Assembly (NCBI RefSeq): GCF_050908995.1
Contig: NW_027485014.1
Location: 1-64,000, forward strand
DNA: 64,000 bases
Source of the DNA: Andrena cerasifolii
Taxonomy: Eukaryota; Arthropoda; Insecta; Hymenoptera; Andrenidae
Direction: 5' to 3'
The position numbers and the translations under genes were made by a program. The notes beneath the pieces were generated by a model. The model was not told the DNA's origin, did no database searches, and saw nothing but the letters and a program-made list of their open reading frames with translations. Below are positions 61,194-64,000 of the stretch, in pieces (within the stretch, counting starts at the first letter, position 1; each line of letters starts with the position of its first letter).

Positions 61194-63074
61194 TTAAAGA
61201 GAATTAGTGGAAGACGTTTCCTCCTTACTAACTATTTTGATTATCGCTTCGGGTTTTTGTGTTGTTTTGTCGCGACTCGTGTTGTCTGTGGTACAGTGTC
61301 GTGGTGTTTTTGCTTTGCAGCGTACAATGCATTTGTAAAGTGCGAACATACATAGTGTAGTTGTGATAAATCCCGTCACAGAGGATAGTGTAAAGAAGCT
61401 ATAGTGATACTCGGTTGGTATAATCTCGGGTTTTTCTAAATCGTTTTGTAAGTCTTCTAATTTTTTACTAACTTTATTTAATTCTTCCGGGTGTTTGATT
61501 ATTCTTTTAAGTTCAAAATTGGTATGTCGGTACGAATTTACAGTGGTCTGTGGAAACGTAATTTCGTCTAGTGTCAAATTGTAACCAGGTAAGTAGTTCC
61601 ATGTTTTTTCTATTCCGTATTGTTTTCCGGTTTCTATCGTAAATTCGGCGGTAGTGATAGTACATTTATTTCTTATCGTTATTATACCAGAGTCCTTAAT
61701 ACTATACATGTTTGTGTTTTTATCGCCGCAGGTTACTGCTAGTTGTATTTGTTTCGGTGCGATATAAATCCATGTGCCCGGTTGTTGTAATTCTATCAGG
61801 ATCGTGTGTTTCAGTGTCATGATTCGTATTTTACAATTGTTCGGTTTTTGCGTCAATTTTGTGTACAACTGTACTTCGCAGGGTCCGTATGGTATCGCTT
61901 TGAACATTGGATGGTTTGAGGTGCAGAGATATAGCTCGTTTATAGTTTTACATTCTGTTAGGTCTTGTTTGCTTAGTTGTATGTAATCTTGCACCGAGGT
62001 GTCGAGTACCACGTATGAGTCGAGGGGTTCTATATACGCGTAGAACGAATCGTTTACCTTTGTGGGTACCGGGTGAACCTTGCTTAATTTGAATTTCTTT
62101 GCGCTCAACAATGGGATATCTAGTACTACGGTAATTGATTTCGTATCCGAAAATGCGGAAAGTGTAAGGATGTCGTATAGGACGTGCATATTTTCTAGTT
62201 TTATTCCGATCGGGAAGTCTAATCCTTGCGGGATGTGAGCGAGTGCTGAAGTGAGGTATGTTATGATTTGTGCCGGTGGCATTAATTGTGGGTTAAGGAC
62301 TCCTTTCTTTATATCCATTATGAATTCTAACAAGTCTTGTGTGTCACGCAGGAGTGTTTCCGCGACGCTATTTATTAGTATGAGGTTTTCGTCTATTGTC
62401 TCTCGAAATCTAGTAATGTCAGTCGTCTGTTGTAGTAAGTATTGAATTTGCCAAGTTGCGTTTAAAAGGGTTTTTTCATTTTCTTGTACGTTGTGTACAG
62501 TTTCATTTAGAAGTTCGGCGTTAGCTCTTACAATTTGCATTTGCCCTTTGATTGTATTCTTTAATCTACTGTCTTGTCTTTTTAGGAAGTCTATTTGGTC
62601 GTTGATTATCTTTCTGTCTTCTGAATCCATTAGTCCGAAGAGTGATTTGCCTATGTAACCTAATCCGTCTATTAGCCCGCGACGCTGTTTTGGTGCGGAG
62701 CTTATGGTTTGTTGGACGTAAGTAAGGAATTTGGTTACGCGGTCTACTTTGCTTTGAATTTTCGTGCCAAACGTTTTACAGAATTTTTGTAAGTTATTAG
62801 TAGAAGGTGTTTTACACTGAGCAAGTATGTCATATAGTGCTGCCTGGAGATTTGATTCGCGTCGGTAAATGTACGATATGTCTAAGTGTAGTATTAGTTT
62901 CCAACTATCCCGGTAAATCTGTAGATCGCCTAAGTTTTCGAAGTAAATGCCCGGGTGATCTTGAAATTCTTTTATAGCGAAGTCTGTGTCGGGGGTTGTT
63001 CCTCCTATGAGTAGTGTCGTCAATTGTAGGACGGTAATCCTGTAAAATATAATGTCGAGGTGTAGTCGACGCAT
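61194..63074 (-). CDS. env: Envelope fusion glycoprotein, baculovirus-F-like
   Basis: An uninterrupted frame of 626 residues. Residues 1-25 form a hydrophobic signal peptide. A basic furin-type site, KQRR at 129-132, is followed at once by a Gly-rich hydrophobic fusion-peptide region (133-150, beginning GLIDGLGYIG). This arrangement is characteristic of the F-type Env shared by insect errantiviruses and baculoviruses. Helical segments follow at about 155-255. N-glycosylation sequons occur at N190, N205, N341 and N499. A single transmembrane segment lies at about 558-581 (FFTLSSVTGF onward), with a tail of about 45 basic and Ser/Thr-rich residues. As a class, these proteins mediate membrane fusion at the virion surface. 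The message is normally a spliced subgenomic RNA; its splice sites cannot be fixed here. No stop or frameshift is seen. Confidence 0.93.
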   Translation of the reverse strand: MRRLHLDIIFYRITVLQLTTLLIGGTTPDTDFAIKEFQDHPGIYFENLGDLQIYRDSWKLILHLDISYIYRRESNLQAALYDILAQCKTPSTNNLQKFCKTFGTKIQSKVDRVTKFLTYVQQTISSAPKQRRGLIDGLGYIGKSLFGLMDSEDRKIINDQIDFLKRQDSRLKNTIKGQMQIVRANAELLNETVHNVQENEKTLLNATWQIQYLLQQTTDITRFRETIDENLILINSVAETLLRDTQDLLEFIMDIKKGVLNPQLMPPAQIITYLTSALAHIPQGLDFPIGIKLENMHVLYDILTLSAFSDTKSITVVLDIPLLSAKKFKLSKVHPVPTKVNDSFYAYIEPLDSYVVLDTSVQDYIQLSKQDLTECKTINELYLCTSNHPMFKAIPYGPCEVQLYTKLTQKPNNCKIRIMTLKHTILIELQQPGTWIYIAPKQIQLAVTCGDKNTNMYSIKDSGIITIRNKCTITTAEFTIETGKQYGIEKTWNYLPGYNLTLDEITFPQTTVNSYRHTNFELKRIIKHPEELNKVSKKLEDLQNDLEKPEIIPTEYHYSFFTLSSVTGFITTTLCMFALYKCIVRCKAKTPRHCTTDNTSRDKTTQKPEAIIKIVSKEETSSTNSL

Positions 63075-63216
63075 CTTTCTGTTCGTCGCGAAGTCTCTTG
63101 TCTTGCGTGTGTTTCGCGTGCGCGAGATAAAATTTTGTTAACGTAAGGCAGTTCTTCCTTGCAAGAGACTCGATTGTCTCGTCGCTTCTCATTCCGTTGT
63201 GATCAGTTGCGACATC

Positions 63217-63655
63217 ATGTTGTGTTTCTTAAGCCTTCCTCGCGAGCTCGCGCTGTTTTTACTGGTACGTTTAGTGCAAGTTGTTGGGTGTTTTGTGTTT
63301 TGGTGGAAGTGCGTAGGGTTTTTATAATTGGTTTCCTCTTTTCTTAAATTTTTAGTGTTTGGAATATCCGGCGCCGTCCGGGTTTATGAGTATTGGGTAC
63401 AGGCGGGCGGTGCGGGAGTACCGCTCGGCGCGGCGTCAATTCGCCGCCGAAAACGCTGAATGGTTGGACGCGGAGGACGCGTGGGGGATACGGGCACTTT
63501 ACGGTGAGTATCAAATGTTTTTGTCGGTTAGGTGTTTTTTGTTTCTAGTGCAATTTTCTATTTTGGTTATTCCGCGTCTGGTTATTGTTCCAGAACGTCA
63601 TGGCGATCGTTTTCCGGAACCCTTCACGCGGCCAGGTCCGTGGTTTCTATTATAG
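63217..63655 (+). CDS. Candidate three-exon small gene, antisense within the errantivirus
   Basis: By-eye model: exon 1 63217-63264 (ATG to CTG), intron 63265-63355 (91 bp), exon 2 63356-63503, intron 63504-63593 (90 bp), exon 3 63594-63655 ending in TAG. Donors are GTACGT and GTGAGT. Acceptors are TTTTTAG, behind a long pyrimidine tract, and GTTCCAG. The frame stays open through both junctions (phase 0 and phase 1) and gives about 85 residues. Exon 1 is hydrophobic and could be a signal peptide. Exon 2 is GC-rich and encodes an Arg/Ala/Glu-rich helix-like segment (for example EYRSARRQFAAENAEW). An AATAAA lies 58 bp after the stop. No family is recognised. It may be a captured host gene or an accessory gene. 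Chance splice-like motifs are the main alternative. Confidence 0.4.
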
Positions 63656-63712
63656 GCGCGCTTGGGGGGTGACACACACACATATTAATTTGGACTCATA
63701 TATCCTAAATTG

Positions 63713-63718
63713 AATAAA
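63713..63718 (+). terminator. Poly(A) signal for the antisense gene candidate
   Basis: AATAAA on the + strand, 58 bp after the TAG at 63653-63655, is followed directly by a 24-nt pyrimidine (mostly T) tract at 63719-63742. The tract fits a downstream U-rich element. Read on the - strand it is a purine tract, so an internal polypurine tract of the retroelement is an alternative reading. Confidence 0.4.
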
Positions 63719-63803
63719 TTTTTTCTCCTCCTTTTTTTTTCCAATAGTTTGTCTGCGTACCGTTACTTTCCTTCACTACTGCGACCGTTTCCTTGTTCCT
63801 GTC

Positions 63804-64000
63804 CTATTCTATGAAGTGTTTTAACCGGTTTGCGTGTACGCGGCGCGTTTTTCGTCCCTTTCCTATAGTGTAGTTATTATTGTCGTGCGTGTTTTGAATT
63901 GAGTAGGGTCCTATCCACGCGGGTGTTAGTTTTTTCGATCGTCCGCGTCTCACTGTCTCGTCGTGTAGGAGTACTTGCTCCCCAATTTTGAAAAATTTGT
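63804..64000 (-). CDS. pol: Pol C-terminus (integrase C-terminal domain) of the errantivirus-like element, partial
   Basis: The last 64 codons of a - strand frame that enters from beyond the window and ends at TAG (63804-63806). The peptide has the typical errantivirus integrase tail: a GEQVLLHDE-type strand, a basic segment (RRGRSKK), the GPY/F module (PAWIGPYSI) and a basic end with VHANRLKHF. This module contributes to integrase multimerisation and DNA binding. No defect is seen in the visible part. The frame stops 729 bp before the env ATG, an unusually long gap for an element of this type. Confidence 0.85.
   Translation of the reverse strand, partial: KFFKIGEQVLLHDETVRRGRSKKLTPAWIGPYSIQNTHDNNNYTIGKGRKTRRVHANRLKHFIE

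Larger units (their letters stand above)
60598..64000 (-). mobile_element. Errantivirus-like LTR element, 3' portion (continues beyond the window)
   Basis: On the - strand this holds the end of pol (integrase C-terminus), a 729-bp interval with an antisense gene candidate, an intact env, a PPT and a 3' LTR. The F-type Env places it with insect errantiviruses (gypsy-like Metaviridae). Its 3' LTR joins satellite directly at 60597/60598. The 5' half and the target-site duplication lie outside the window. Confidence 0.9.

Noticed and set aside
62905..63192. 95-codon - strand ORF overlapping the start of env
   Set aside because: It overlaps the env signal-peptide region in another frame and shows no motif; probably chance.

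Overview
The window is eukaryotic, almost certainly arthropod and probably insect. The evidence is an Env-bearing errantivirus-type LTR element with a baculovirus-F-like Env, a second Ty3/gypsy LTR element, a small gene model with introns of about 90 bp, and tens of kb of simple satellite DNA. The species cannot be named from the sequence. There are no bacterial operons, rRNA or tRNA genes or CRISPR arrays, and no single-copy host gene I can recognise.

Layout. (1) 1-19145: uninterrupted array of a 9-bp satellite, unit ACTCGTTTT on the + strand, with many single-base variant units and a higher-order block of about 5.3 kb present twice. (2) 19146-28233: Ty3/gypsy LTR retrotransposon on the - strand. 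Reading in its own direction: complete 1617-bp 5' LTR (26617-28233) with TATA box, poly(A) signal and seven 43-bp hairpin-bearing tandem repeats; candidate PBS; small leader ORF with three CxxC pairs; gag with two zinc knuckles; a canonical -1 frameshift signal; pol (PR-RT-RNase H-integrase) cut by one in-frame TGA; a small proline-rich third ORF with a PPxY motif; PPT; and a 3' LTR truncated to 475 bp where it meets the left satellite. (3) 28234-60597: the same 9-bp satellite in the opposite polarity (AAAACGAGT on the + strand), with its own multi-kb duplications. (4) 60598-64000: the 3' part of an errantivirus-like element, also on the - strand: 3' LTR (60598-61050), PPT, intact env (61194-63074) and the C-terminal end of pol (63804-64000, continuing beyond the window). 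The roughly 730 bp between pol and env hold a candidate three-exon gene on the + strand, antisense to the element, with a poly(A) signal.

How it fits together. The satellite changes polarity exactly across the first retroelement. That element keeps a full 5' LTR but has lost two thirds of its 3' LTR at a short-homology junction with the left array. Its retained 475 bp of 3' LTR look identical to the 5' LTR, so insertion and truncation are both recent. The two satellite arms share the linked variant GCTCG/ACTAG but each carries linked variants the other lacks, so the right arm is not simply a mirror copy of the left. Both elements point the same way, and the truncated 3' LTR has no TATA box or poly(A) signal, so transcripts from the intact 5' LTR would be expected to run into the left array.

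The least explained items are the leader CxxC ORF, the third ORF, and the antisense three-exon gene inside the errantivirus. The very long open frames across the satellites are an arithmetic consequence of a stop-free 9-bp unit and are not annotated as genes.
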